The notes beneath the pieces are model-generated. The model was not told where the DNA came from, did no database searches, and saw nothing but the letters and a program-made list of their open reading frames with translations. Positions 54,597 to 63,890 of a DNA stretch of 64,000 nucleotides are shown one piece after another; position 1 is the first letter of the stretch; each line of letters opens with the position of its first letter. This DNA comes from Rugosimonospora africana (lineage in GTDB: Bacteria; Actinomycetota; Actinomycetes; Mycobacteriales; Micromonosporaceae), in NCBI RefSeq assembly GCF_016862975.1, contig NZ_BONZ01000057.1, forward strand, positions 1 to 64,000, in the 5' to 3' direction. The position numbers and the translations under genes are program-made.

Positions 54597-56872
54597 CGCG
54601 GCCGGACGGCGGCCCCGCGACGGCGACCGGTGACCGGCAGCCGTCTTCGCGGGGGTCGGGCGCGGCGTTGCGCCGGTTCGTCGAGGCGCGGCAGGTGGCG
54701 GTGTTCGGCGCGAACGAGCGGCGCCACCACACCCGCATGGTGGTCGAGGGGGCGCGCGCCGTCGGGTTTCCGGCCGAGTCGGTGCACCTGATAAACCCGC
54801 GCTTCGACACGGTACTCGGCCTGCGCTGCCATCCCGACGCCACGGGCCTGGACCTCCGCGACGGCGTCGCCGTCATCGTGTCGGCGGCGAACTCGGTCGT
54901 GCCGGCCATCGAACAGGCCGCCGCGGCCGGCTGCCGCGCGGCTGTGGTGCTGGCGGAGGGTTTCGCCGGCCGGGGCGAACACGGTGAGGCGCTGGAGCAG
55001 CAACTGCGCCAGACCGCCCGCCGGCTGGACATTGCGCTGCTCGGCCCCAACACGCTCGGGCTGACCGCGCCGGGCTTCCAGGTCTCGCTGTGGACCGGCG
55101 ACGGCATCCGGCGGCCGTTGCGTCCCGGCGCCGTGTCGCTGCTGTTCCAGTCCAGCGGCATGCTCAACGTCGTGCTGTCGGTCGCGTCGCACTGGCGGCT
55201 GGGCGTGCGGCTGGCGCTGTCGGTGGGCAACGAGGGCGGCGTCGAACTGGTCGAGGCGCTCGAATTCGCCGGCCGGGACGAGGGCACCCGGACGGTCGGC
55301 GTGTACTGCGAGGCGATCCACGACCCACACCGGGTCGCGCGGGCGCTGGCCGCGCTCGCCGCCGTGGGCAAACCCGTGGTGATGCTCAGCTCGGGACGCT
55401 CGGACCGGTCGCGGCGCAACGCGCTGGCGCACGCCGGCAGGTTGGCGTCGGGCGGCCGGAGCTGGGAGGCGCTGTGCCGCAAGGCCGGCGTCATCCTGGT
55501 TGGCGACCTCGACGAGTTCCTGGAAACGCTGTTCATCGCCGAGTACGGCGAGCACTTCCGCCACGGCGGCGCCGGGTTGGTGACCGTTTCCGGTGGCGAT
55601 GTCGGGCTGCTGAGCGATCTCGCCGCCGAGGTCGGGCTTGACCTGCCGGTACCGGGGGAGGCGCTGCGCGCCAAGATAGCCGAGGAGTTGGGTGCGCCCG
55701 ACACGGTCGGCAATCCGCTCGACTGCGGCGGATTCACCCGTACCACCATCGTGCGCAGCACCGAACTGCTCTGCGGGGACGACGCGGTGGGCATCGTCGC
55801 GTTCCGGTGCATGCAGCCACCGGTCCCGACCGAGGCGGCGACCACCCTCTACACCGAACTCGTCGACATCGTGCGCCGCCACGGGAAGCTGCCTGTCCTG
55901 ATGAGCCGCACGATCGAGCCGCTGGACGCGAGCTGGTTCGAACTCTGCGCGCGGCTGCGGGTACCGCTGCTGATGTCCTACCGCCCCGCGTTGCTGGCGA
56001 TCCGCAACTTCCTCGCCTGGTCGGCCGGCCGCGAGCGGCTGGTCGCCGAGCCGCCGGAGTTCGGTGCGCTGCCGACGGCGGTCGAGGCGCCTCCGCCCGG
56101 CCGGTTGGTCGGGCTCGCCGACGCGACATCCGTGGTGGCCGGGCTCGGCATCGACTATGTCGCCTCGCGCACCTGCGCGGGGGAGGACGACGCTGTCGAC
56201 GCGGCGGAGGCCATCGGTTATCCGGTCGCGGTCAAGGGCGCGTCCTCGACGCTGGCGCACAAGAGCCGCGCGGGTGCAGTGTACCTGGACGTGCGGGGCG
56301 GTGACGCGATCCGGGAGGCCTGTCGCGGTATCGCCCGGTCCATGCTCGCGGCCGGCGCGGCCGTCGAGGGGTTCGAGATCCAGCGCATGCTCCCGGCCGG
56401 GCCGCAACTGGTGCTGGGGATGAGTGTCGATCCGGTGTGCGGGCGCGTGGTGCTGGCCGGGCGCGGTGGCGTCGACGTCGAGTACGGCGCGCCGCCGCTC
56501 ATCCTGATTCCCCCGCTCGGGCCGCGCGAGGCACGGGAAGCCACCGAGGCGCTGGTGGCCACCGGGCTTCTCGCCGGCGTACCGGAGGCGGACGAGCCGG
56601 CGTACCGGGCGGGCCTCACCGAGCTGCTGGCCGGATTCTGCCGGCGCGTGCTCGACCTGCCGGAGACGGTCACGCAGATCGACATCAACCCGCTGATCCT
56701 CGCTTCGGCCGCCACGGTTTCGGGCGTCTCGGTGTCGGGCGCAACGGTTTCTGGCGCCTCCGGTTCGGGTGGCACGGTCGCTGGCGGCACGGTTTCGGGA
56801 TCCTCGGTCGCTGGCGGCACGGTCTCGGTTGACGCGGTCGCGGTCGACGCGGTCGTGGTGCGCACACCGTGA
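54593..56872 (+). CDS. NDP-forming acyl-CoA synthetase (acetate-CoA ligase-like, fused subunits)
   Basis: A 759-residue single-chain enzyme. The CoA-binding Rossmann part is at about 30-130 (VAVFGANERRHHTRMVVEGARAVGFPAESVHLINPRF). The succinyl-CoA ligase-like part has GNEGGVELVEAL and the phospho-His in NALAHAG (about residue 280). A C-terminal ATP-grasp domain starts at about 500 (AVKGASSTLAHKS, IDINPL at the end). It forms acyl-CoA from acid, CoA and ATP, or runs in reverse. The last 50 residues are a Val/Ser/Gly repeat. The start is a GTG coupled to DUF35. Confidence 0.86.
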   Translation: MTRPDGGPATATGDRQPSSRGSGAALRRFVEARQVAVFGANERRHHTRMVVEGARAVGFPAESVHLINPRFDTVLGLRCHPDATGLDLRDGVAVIVSAANSVVPAIEQAAAAGCRAAVVLAEGFAGRGEHGEALEQQLRQTARRLDIALLGPNTLGLTAPGFQVSLWTGDGIRRPLRPGAVSLLFQSSGMLNVVLSVASHWRLGVRLALSVGNEGGVELVEALEFAGRDEGTRTVGVYCEAIHDPHRVARALAALAAVGKPVVMLSSGRSDRSRRNALAHAGRLASGGRSWEALCRKAGVILVGDLDEFLETLFIAEYGEHFRHGGAGLVTVSGGDVGLLSDLAAEVGLDLPVPGEALRAKIAEELGAPDTVGNPLDCGGFTRTTIVRSTELLCGDDAVGIVAFRCMQPPVPTEAATTLYTELVDIVRRHGKLPVLMSRTIEPLDASWFELCARLRVPLLMSYRPALLAIRNFLAWSAGRERLVAEPPEFGALPTAVEAPPPGRLVGLADATSVVAGLGIDYVASRTCAGEDDAVDAAEAIGYPVAVKGASSTLAHKSRAGAVYLDVRGGDAIREACRGIARSMLAAGAAVEGFEIQRMLPAGPQLVLGMSVDPVCGRVVLAGRGGVDVEYGAPPLILIPPLGPREAREATEALVATGLLAGVPEADEPAYRAGLTELLAGFCRRVLDLPETVTQIDINPLILASAATVSGVSVSGATVSGASGSGGTVAGGTVSGSSVAGGTVSVDAVAVDAVVVRTP
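56711..56850. repeat. 15-bp repeat at the end of the acyl-CoA synthetase gene
   Basis: Units near GGTTTCGGGCGTCTC encode TVSGV, TVSGA and TVAGG-type pentapeptides up to the C-terminus. The family ends shortly after IDINPL, so this is an extra tail. Confidence 0.75.
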
Positions 56873-56919
56873 CGGTCGTGGCGAGCAGCCGATGACCCGA
56901 TGGCAAAGGAGTGCCGACC

Positions 56920-59271
56920 ATGGATTCCCGGATGGTGACTGACCCCCTCGCGGACGTACGGGTGCTGCGGATCGGCGACCGGTTGGCCGGGCGTACCCTG
57001 ACCCGGCTGCTGACCGATCAGGGCGCCCGGGCCACGGTGGTGGACCTGGACGACCCGGACGCGCGAGCGAAGGCGATCGCGGCCTGTGCCGGGTGCGACA
57101 TTGTCGTCGACGCCGGGGCCATCGGCCGCGCCGACGCGGCGGGGTTGGGCTTCGACGACCTGGCCCCGGTACGCCCCGGCCTGATCTACTGCTCGCTGCC
57201 GGTGTTTCCGCCGGCACCGGCGGATGTCGCGCCGGGCGCGGGCGGGGCGAGTGCCGGAAGGGTCAGTGCCGGGACGGTGAGTGCCGGGACGGTGAGTGCC
57301 GGGACGGTGAGTGCCGGGACGGTGAGTGCCGGGACGGTGAGTGCCGGGACGGTGAGTGCCGGCGGCGTTCCGGTGGACGACGACATCGCGATCGCGGCGG
57401 AACTCGGCCTGAACTTCGTCGCCGGTCGTGAACCGCGCGACGAAGAACTCCCGGTGGGCAGCTCGTTCGGCGCGTTCCTGGCCGCCGGATACGTCATGGC
57501 CGCCCTGCTGCGCGTACGGCGGGACCCGTCCGGGCAACGGATCGTCGTCCCGCTGGCCGCGGCGACGCTGACCACCGTCGCCCGGCGGCTGATCCGGGCC
57601 GCGGATCCGGCTCTGGTCGATCCGGTCGCCGGTCCGAGGCTGCCGATCGCGTCCCGGTACGCGTGCTCCGACGGGTGCTTCGTCCAAAGTGGAGGGGCCT
57701 ACTCCCGCTTCGTGGAGACGTTCGTGGACGTGATCGGCCGTCCGGAGTGGCGACCCGAGGCGGTCCAGGCACTGCTCGGCCTGCCGACGGCCGCGGACGA
57801 GGCGGCCTGGCGCGGGCGGCTCGACGCGGTGTTCCTGGAACGTACCGCCGACGAGTGGGAGCGCGCCATCAACGACGCGGGCGGCTCGTGCACCCGGTGC
57901 CGGACGCGCGCGGAGTGGCTCGCCGAGCCGCACGCCCGCGAGTCGGGCATCGTCGTGGACGACGGCACGTCGATCCGGGCCGGGCGCGCCGTCCGGGTCT
58001 TCGAGGCGGCGCCGGACGGCGGCTCGCCCGCGCCGCGTGACGGCGGAGCGGCGCAGCGGGGCGACGGCGTGGCGCAGCGGGGCGACGGCGTGGCGCAGCG
58101 GGGCGACACCGTGGCGGAGCACGGCGACGGCGTGGCAGTGGCGCGGAACGGCGGTGGGCTCGGTGATTCCGGTTCGCCGCTGCGTGGCGTGGTCGTCGTC
58201 GACCTGAGCATCGTCCTCGCCGGACCGACCTGTGGGCGCGCGCTCGGCGACCTCGGCGCCGACGTCATCAAGGTCGACGACCCCCACCGGCCGATCAGCC
58301 CGTACGGGTGGCTGGAAGTCAACCGTGGCAAGCGCAGCATTCTGGTCGACCTGCGCCGTGACGAGGGCCGGGAGGTCCTCTGGCGGATGCTGTCCGGTGC
58401 CGACGTGCTCCTGGAGAACTACCGGCACGGCAAGCTCGACCAGTTGGGTTTCGGCTTCGCCGACGTCGCGAGGGCGTGCCCCGGCATCGTGTACGCCTCG
58501 CTGAACGCGTTCGACGTCGGTGGCCCCTGGGCCGCCCGCCCCGGATGGGAACACAACGCCCAGGCGGCCACCGGCATGCAGCTCGCGCTGGGCGGGTGGG
58601 GGCCGGGCAGGCCGCCGGATCAGGTGACGTACCCGCTCAACGACTTCGGTACCGGGCTTCTCGGCGCGTACGGCATCCTGCTGGCCCTGCGGCGTCGGGA
58701 CGCCACCGGTGCGGCGCAGTTCGTGGCGGGCAGCCTCGCGCGCACCGCGACATTCATCTCCAGCCCGCTGTTCGAGGAGCAGGCCGCGGACCGGGCGGCG
58801 TCGAGCGTGCGCTGGCTGCGGTGCCCGGACGGCTACGTCGGGGTTCTGCACAGCGTTTCGGGCCGGGCGGCCTCGGAGGGGGGAGCCTTGGACGGGGACC
58901 TGATCCGGGACGCGGCCGACGTCGCCGGTCGGGCGGCATCGCGGGAGGAGGCGGCCGAGCGGTTGCGCGCGTCCGGGTTCGGCTGTGTCGTCGTGCGCGG
59001 CTCGGCCGAGTTGCCGGACCGGCCATGGGTGCGGGATTCGGGTCTGGTCGTCGAGTGGGAGCACCCGCGTTGGGGTGCGCTGCGCCAGTCCCGTGCCCGG
59101 GGGTGGGCCACGGGCTTCGAGCCGTCGCCCAGTTATCCGGCCCACGATCCGGGACAGGACACGTCCGTCCTGCTCGCCGAGCACGGGTACGACGACGTCG
59201 ACATCCGGCGGCTGGTCGAGTCCGGGGCGGTGGCCTCCGTACCGCTGTTCGAGATGTGGTCGGTCGCCTGA
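56920..59271 (+). CDS. Two-domain class III (CaiB/BaiF) CoA-transferase
   Basis: A 783-residue protein of two CaiB-type domains. The N-terminal half (about 1-375) is diverged, with a pentapeptide array inserted where the active-site loop normally lies. After a GDGVAQR heptapeptide linker, the second half starts with [33 protein letters not shown] (about 420). In the second half [12 protein letters not shown] has Glu where formyl-CoA transferase has its catalytic Asp. It would move CoA between acids. ATG at 56920 is chosen for its spacing to AAAGGA. A GTG nine bases before is possible. Confidence 0.83.
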   Translation: MDSRMVTDPLADVRVLRIGDRLAGRTLTRLLTDQGARATVVDLDDPDARAKAIAACAGCDIVVDAGAIGRADAAGLGFDDLAPVRPGLIYCSLPVFPPAPADVAPGAGGASAGRVSAGTVSAGTVSAGTVSAGTVSAGTVSAGTVSAGGVPVDDDIAIAAELGLNFVAGREPRDEELPVGSSFGAFLAAGYVMAALLRVRRDPSGQRIVVPLAAATLTTVARRLIRAADPALVDPVAGPRLPIASRYACSDGCFVQSGGAYSRFVETFVDVIGRPEWRPEAVQALLGLPTAADEAAWRGRLDAVFLERTADEWERAINDAGGSCTRCRTRAEWLAEPHARESGIVVDDGTSIRAGRAVRVFEAAPDGGSPAPRDGGAAQRGDGVAQRGDGVAQRGDTVAEHGDGVAVARNGGGLGDSGSPLRGVVVVDLSIVLAGPTCGRALGDLGADVIKVDDPHRPISPYGWLEVNRGKRSILVDLRRDEGREVLWRMLSGADVLLENYRHGKLDQLGFGFADVARACPGIVYASLNAFDVGGPWAARPGWEHNAQAATGMQLALGGWGPGRPPDQVTYPLNDFGTGLLGAYGILLALRRRDATGAAQFVAGSLARTATFISSPLFEEQAADRAASSVRWLRCPDGYVGVLHSVSGRAASEGGALDGDLIRDAADVAGRAASREEAAERLRASGFGCVVVRGSAELPDRPWVRDSGLVVEWEHPRWGALRQSRARGWATGFEPSPSYPAHDPGQDTSVLLAEHGYDDVDIRRLVESGAVASVPLFEMWSVA
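57250..57369. repeat. Eight 15-bp units coding SAGTV in the CoA-transferase
   Basis: Units of AGTGCCGGGACGGTG give SAGRV, six exact SAGTV and SAGGV. Six central copies are identical at the DNA level, so the array is recent or homogenised. Confidence 0.95.
58040..58140. repeat. 21-bp repeats in the interdomain linker of the CoA-transferase
   Basis: Three to four imperfect copies near GGCGACGGCGTGGCGCAGCG encode GDGVAQR between the two CaiB domains. Confidence 0.85.
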
Positions 59272-59330
59272 ACGGTGGACGGCACGCGCCCGATCCGGGA
59301 CCCGACAACGACAGGAAGGGTCGTCACCGC

Positions 59331-60581
59331 ATGCCCCTGCTCATCGACACCTCACCGCTCCGGGAAAGTCCCCAGTTCCGTCGCCTGTGGACCGGGTACG
59401 CGGTCAATCAGCTGGGTTCGCAGCTCACCGTCGTGGCCGTCGCCTACCAGATCTACCGGCTCACCGGATCCAGCCTCGACGTCGGCCTGATCAGCCTCGC
59501 CCAGATCATCCCGGCCATCATCGGGCCGATCCTCGGTGGTTCGATCGCGGACGCGATCGACCGCAGGACCGTGCTGTTCTACACGAACGTCGGCGGCGCG
59601 GTGTGCACCCTGGCGCTCGCGGTCAACGCCAGCCTGCCGCACCCTGCGATCTGGCCGCTGTACGTGCTGGCCGCATTGGCCGCGGGATTCGCCGGCGCCG
59701 ACAATCCGACCCGTACCGCCATGATGATCTCACTGGTCGACCGCAACTCCATCGTCGCCGCCAACGCGTTGCGTACCCTGCTGCAGCAGATCGCCTACGT
59801 GATCGGGCCGGCGACCGGCGGTCTGCTGCTCGCGGCCTTCGGCATCGGTACGGTCTTCTGGGTCGACGTGGCCACGTTCGCTGTGGCTCTGGTCGCTGTC
59901 GCGAGCCTCGAACCGCATCCGCCGCACGGCGGGGGTACCCGGTTCGGCCTGCAGTCCGTGCTGGACGGGTTCCGCTTCCTGCGCAATCGCCAGGCGATCC
60001 AGGGATGCTTTGTGGCGGACCTCAACGCGACGATCCTCGGCATGCCCAGCTCCCTGTTTCCGGCGCTCGGAGTGCAGTTCTTCCACGGTGGGGCGGATGC
60101 CGTCGGTTACCTCTATGCCGCGCCGGGTGCGGGCGCGTTCCTCGGCGCGCTGTTCAGCGGCTGGATTCCCCGCATCCATCGGCAGGGCCGGACCATCATC
60201 ATCGCCATCGCGATCTGGGGTGTCGCCATCGCCGCGTTCGGGTTCGTTCACGTGTTGTGGCTGGGCCTGATCCTGCTCGCGGTGGCCGGCGGTGCCGATG
60301 TGGTGTCGGCGGTCGGCCGCAGCTCGATCCTGCAACAGGAGGTCACCGACGGGCTTCGCGGAAGGCTCGCGTCCATCCAGACCGCCGTGGTACAGGTCGG
60401 TCCGCGGTTGGGCAACGGTGAGGCCGGCCTGGCCGCCTCGCTCGGCGGCGCGCAGTTCTCCGTCGTCTCGGGCGGCATCGGTTGCGTGGTGGGCATTGCC
60501 ATCATCACGGTTCTGATGCCCCGCTTCGCCAGGTACGTGAAACCCGTCGTGGAGGATCGGGTCGCCGCCGACGTGGTATAG
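59331..60581 (+). CDS. MFS transporter (EntS-like, MFS_3)
   Basis: A 416-residue membrane protein with about twelve hydrophobic helices. The start SPQFRRLWTGYAVNQLGSQLTVVAVAYQIYRLTGSS is that of the EntS/multidrug exporter branch. The loop between helices 2 and 3 has ADAIDRRTVLFYTN, a typical MFS motif A place. It may export a toxic intermediate or substrate, or import the acid. ATG at 59331 follows AGGAAGGG. It is the last gene of the second unit. Confidence 0.87.
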   Translation: MPLLIDTSPLRESPQFRRLWTGYAVNQLGSQLTVVAVAYQIYRLTGSSLDVGLISLAQIIPAIIGPILGGSIADAIDRRTVLFYTNVGGAVCTLALAVNASLPHPAIWPLYVLAALAAGFAGADNPTRTAMMISLVDRNSIVAANALRTLLQQIAYVIGPATGGLLLAAFGIGTVFWVDVATFAVALVAVASLEPHPPHGGGTRFGLQSVLDGFRFLRNRQAIQGCFVADLNATILGMPSSLFPALGVQFFHGGADAVGYLYAAPGAGAFLGALFSGWIPRIHRQGRTIIIAIAIWGVAIAAFGFVHVLWLGLILLAVAGGADVVSAVGRSSILQQEVTDGLRGRLASIQTAVVQVGPRLGNGEAGLAASLGGAQFSVVSGGIGCVVGIAIITVLMPRFARYVKPVVEDRVAADVV

Positions 60582-60640
60582 GCGGTGTCCTGCCGATCGT
60601 TCGGCGCGAATTCCTTGTCCTCACAGGGGGTCTGGTCTAC

Positions 60641-60680
60641 AGTTACTCGAAACACATCGGCTATAGGATGCAGAATACAC
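60641..60680 (+). promoter_or_regulatory. TATAGG motif and upstream CAGTTACTCGAA before the ABC unit
   Basis: TATAGGATGCAGAATACA (60662-60679) is the closest match to the motif at 45768. A further element CAGTTACTCGAAACA (60641-60655) matches CAGTCACTCGAACCA at 39061-39075 in 12 of 15 positions. Both lie in an AT-rich patch in the 60582-60840 gap, which has no gene. Confidence 0.6.
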
Positions 60681-60840
60681 AGCGCCAGCGCACGGCGGCG
60701 CGGCCCGGGGCCTCGGGTGTGGGGCGGCACGACGCGCCAGTGCAGATTCTCACCAGACCCGCGGCGCCGCGCCGTCAAGGCACTCCGGCGCCGGGGCGTG
60801 GCCGTACCCACCCACCACGCTAGATCTGTCCACTCGTGAG

Positions 60841-61650
60841 ATGAGGATCGGTGTGAAGCGGACTTCAGGTGCAACTATCACGGCGACCGCGTCTGAACAG
60901 CTGGTCCTCGACCGGGTCGGCATCAGCTATCCGGCGCGGGACGCCGGCCCCGACTTCGTCGCGGTCAAGGAAGCTTCGTTCACTGTGGACCCGAGCGAGT
61001 TCACCTGTGTCGTCGGCCCATCGGGCTGCGGCAAGTCGACTCTGCTGATGGCCGCGGCCGGGCTCATTCCGGTGTCCGGGGGCGAGATCCTGGTCGGCGA
61101 CACCGTGGTGCGTGCGCCGGGCGTGGACCGGGCGGTCGTCTTCCAGGCCGCGTCGCTGCTTCCCTGGCGTACGGTCCTCGGCAACGTCGCGTACGGCCTG
61201 GAAATCCGCCACCGCAAGGATGCCCGCTCCCGGGCGCGCGAAATGATAGAGCTGGTCGGGCTCGACGGTGCCGCCACGAAGTATCCCCACGAGCTGTCCG
61301 GTGGGATGCAGCAGCGGGCGAACCTGGCCCGGGCGCTCGCCGCCGATCCCCGCCTGCTGCTGATGGACGAGCCGTTCGCCGCGCTCGACGCGCAGACCCG
61401 CGAGCTGATGCAGACCGAGTTGTTGCGGGTGTGGAGCGAGATGCGCAAGACGGTCCTCTTCATCACCCATCAGATCGAGGAGGCGGTGTACCTGGGCGAC
61501 CAGGTCGTCGTCCTTTCCAAGGGACCGGAGACCGTGGTGCGGGAGATCCTGCGGGTGGACTTCGCCCGCCCGCGCGACGAAAGCATCAAGCGCACACCGG
61601 CGTTCATGGAACTGGTCGACCACATCTGGCAGCTGATCCGCAACGGCTGA
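60841..61650 (+). CDS. ABC transporter ATP-binding protein (nitrate/sulfonate/taurine class)
   Basis: A 269-residue ATPase. Walker A is GPSGCGKST (59-67), the signature LSGGMQQR (152-159) and Walker B RLLLMDEP (171-178), with the H-loop in FITHQIEEA. The closest class is TauB/SsuB/NrtD importers, fitting the NMT1-like binding protein that follows and the possible permease at the right edge. It starts the third unit of the locus after the TATAGG patch. A GTG twelve bases inside is an alternative start. Confidence 0.92.
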   Translation: MRIGVKRTSGATITATASEQLVLDRVGISYPARDAGPDFVAVKEASFTVDPSEFTCVVGPSGCGKSTLLMAAAGLIPVSGGEILVGDTVVRAPGVDRAVVFQAASLLPWRTVLGNVAYGLEIRHRKDARSRAREMIELVGLDGAATKYPHELSGGMQQRANLARALAADPRLLLMDEPFAALDAQTRELMQTELLRVWSEMRKTVLFITHQIEEAVYLGDQVVVLSKGPETVVREILRVDFARPRDESIKRTPAFMELVDHIWQLIRNG

Positions 61651-61874
61651 GACGCGTCCGGCTGGCCGTGCCGCGTCGAGCGCGGCCGGGCCGCGGAGAG
61701 CAGGCGTCCCAAGGCACAGGCGCGGCTCGGCCACGGTACACCCGTCGGGGAAAGCGTGGCGCGGGCCGTTCGCCGGGACCGGTTGCCGGAAAGGCGCGGA
61801 CCGGTCGCCGGGCGGCGCGGCAGATCCCCTCCACCAACGTTGAGCTGTCGGCTAGGAAAGGACATCGCAGGGAC

Positions 61875-62906
61875 ATGAGACCTTCAACGCGACGCAGCAG
61901 ACTCGCGGCCCGGCCGCTGGAGAAGTCCATTGTGGCCGGGGCGGCCGTGATCGCGCTGACGTTGACCGGCGCGGCGTGCTCGTCGTCGGCCAGCGGCGGG
62001 GACGGCGGTTCGACGCCGACCATCACGGTCGGCGTGTCCGGCGCGACCGGGAACACCGCGCCGATTTTCGTCGGCGTCGACGCCGGGGTGTTCAAGAAGT
62101 ACGGGTTGAACGTCGAGGTGAAGGTGCTGACCCCGACCGCCTCCTCGGCCGCGGTCTCCAGCGGCACGGTCGACATCGGCGGGGACGGGCCGAACATGGT
62201 CGCCGCGGTGCTGGCTTCGAAGAACGGAGCGAAAGTCATCTTCACCAACGGCATCACCGCCTTCTACCTCGCGACGACACCGTCGATCACCGACATCGAG
62301 GGTCTGAAGGGCAAGACTCTCGCGACCACGACGCCCGGTGGCGGTGCCGACACCGCGGCGCGGACCGCGATGACCGCACACCATCTGGTACCCGACAAGG
62401 ACGTCAAGGTTATCTACGTGAGCCAGAACACCGCGGCTCTGGCGTCCCTGCAGGCCGGCAAGGTACAGGCCGCGGTGGTCTCGCCGCCGACGACGATCCA
62501 GGCGGAGAACCAGTTCCATCTCAAGACCATCGACATCGGGGACTACGTGTTGCCGTCGGTGTATGCGGTCAGCGGTGGGTTCGCGGCCAAGCATCCCGAC
62601 CTGGTGACCAAGTTCATCGAGGGCTACATGGCCGCGACGCAGCTCGCGAAGACCGACAAGGCAGCGTCGGAGGCCGCCTTCAAGAAGTACCTCGGCCTCA
62701 AGGATCAGGCGCAGCTCGACGGCACCTGGGAAGAGTACAAGGACCGCTGGGCGGCGTCGCCGTTCCCCAGCGAGGACCTGAAGGACCTGCTGGGTGGCCT
62801 CAAGCCGCCGAGCACCGTCGATCCGGCCAGCCTGATGGACAACTCCTACATCCAGAAGATCGACCAGTCCAAGTGGGTCGTGCCGTCGGGCTTCCCGACC
62901 AGTTGA
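61875..62906 (+). CDS. ABC transporter substrate-binding lipoprotein (NMT1/SsuA-like)
   Basis: A 343-residue lipoprotein. The lipobox is LTGAAC (about 30-35). The mature domain starts ITVGVSGATGNTAPIFVGVDAGVFKKYGLNVEV and contains AAVSSGTVDIGGDGPNMVAAVLASKNG, the standard NMT1/THI5-type fold that binds sulfonates, pyrimidines or aromatic acids. It lies between the ATPase and the racemase-like copy 2, so uptake and first reaction are in one unit. Ligand unknown. Confidence 0.9.
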   Translation: MRPSTRRSRLAARPLEKSIVAGAAVIALTLTGAACSSSASGGDGGSTPTITVGVSGATGNTAPIFVGVDAGVFKKYGLNVEVKVLTPTASSAAVSSGTVDIGGDGPNMVAAVLASKNGAKVIFTNGITAFYLATTPSITDIEGLKGKTLATTTPGGGADTAARTAMTAHHLVPDKDVKVIYVSQNTAALASLQAGKVQAAVVSPPTTIQAENQFHLKTIDIGDYVLPSVYAVSGGFAAKHPDLVTKFIEGYMAATQLAKTDKAASEAAFKKYLGLKDQAQLDGTWEEYKDRWAASPFPSEDLKDLLGGLKPPSTVDPASLMDNSYIQKIDQSKWVVPSGFPTS

Positions 62907-62952
62907 CGCCCCGTCGACCCGAAGACTCCACCGACCGCAGAGAGGACCTGAT

Positions 62953-63711
62953 GTGAGCGCCGCGACAGTGGACACGAACCTTCTGGAGCACGGGTACGGC
63001 TGGCGGGCCCGGATCGGCTTCCTGAGCCCGGGCATCGTCGACGAATCCCTCAGCCGGCAGTTCTACCGCATGGCACCGCCCGGGGTGACGATGGTCCGGA
63101 CCAGCCTGAGCGTCACCCAGATCACCACGGACCAGATGTGGAGCGCCATCGACCGCGCCGAGGGCGCGGCACGCGAACTGGCGAAGGAAAAGCCCGACTG
63201 CATCCTCGTCGGCGGCTCGCCCACCGTCGTGGTCGGCGGATTCGGTTCGGACAAGGAACTGGCCGCCAAGGTGGAGGCGGCCAGCGGGATCCAGACCTCG
63301 ACGGCTCAGACGGCCGCGGTCGAGGCGCTGCGCGAGCTCGGGGCCAGCTCGGTCGCTCTCGCCACACCGTTCCCGGACCCGTTCAACGACCAGTTGGTCG
63401 ACTTCCTGCAGAAGTCGGGCTTCGTCGTCGGCAGCATGTGCCACCTCGAGCTGGACTACCGGCGCCTGACGGCGGCACCGTTGCGGCTCGGGTACGAGCT
63501 GGCCAAGAAGACCTACCAGCAGGCGGGCAACGTGGACGCCATCTACTTCCCGGGCGCGCCGTTCCCGGTGGTGGACCTGATCGAGCCTCTGGAACAAGAG
63601 CTGGGCGTCGGGGTCATCTCCAGCATGCAGTGCACGCTGTGGAAGGGCATGCGGATGGCCGGTGTGAAGGACGTGCGGGTCGAGGGATTCGGCAAACTGC
63701 TGCGGCGTTAG
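62953..63711 (+). CDS. Asp/Glu racemase-superfamily protein, copy 2
   Basis: A 252-residue close paralogue of the gene at 38286. Shared stretches are EHGYGWRARIGFLSPG, QFYRMAPPGVTMVRT and SSMQCTLWKG. It too has GGSPTVVVGG without Cys at the first site and keeps the Cys of the second (about residue 219). GTG at 62953 has AGAGGAC upstream. With copy 1 it lies near the other end of the locus, which suggests that both act on related compounds or on successive steps. Confidence 0.83.
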   Translation: MSAATVDTNLLEHGYGWRARIGFLSPGIVDESLSRQFYRMAPPGVTMVRTSLSVTQITTDQMWSAIDRAEGAARELAKEKPDCILVGGSPTVVVGGFGSDKELAAKVEAASGIQTSTAQTAAVEALRELGASSVALATPFPDPFNDQLVDFLQKSGFVVGSMCHLELDYRRLTAAPLRLGYELAKKTYQQAGNVDAIYFPGAPFPVVDLIEPLEQELGVGVISSMQCTLWKGMRMAGVKDVRVEGFGKLLRR

Positions 63712-63890
63712 GCATCCGCGGGTCGGCCGCATGCGGGTGGCCTCACGCGGGTCCGACCCGCGGCGGCCGCCCGCCCGCGCCCCAGAGGGCGCGGTGACAG
63801 GCGCGCCTCCGAGCGACGGGAAAAGACAACGTTTGGGCCGGAAGAGTAGTCAGTTCGTCGAGGAACAGGGATTCGAGGCGGGACACAGGG

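Noticed and set aside
54065-57217. A 1050-codon open frame on the minus strand over the DUF35 and acyl-CoA synthetase genes
   Set aside because: It is opposite clear family genes, has low-complexity Arg/Pro/Gly text and no domain. It is an effect of high GC on codon third positions.
56218-59184. A 988-codon minus-strand frame over the CoA-transferase gene
   Set aside because: Same cause. The plus strand has recognisable CaiB motifs, and the minus frame has none.
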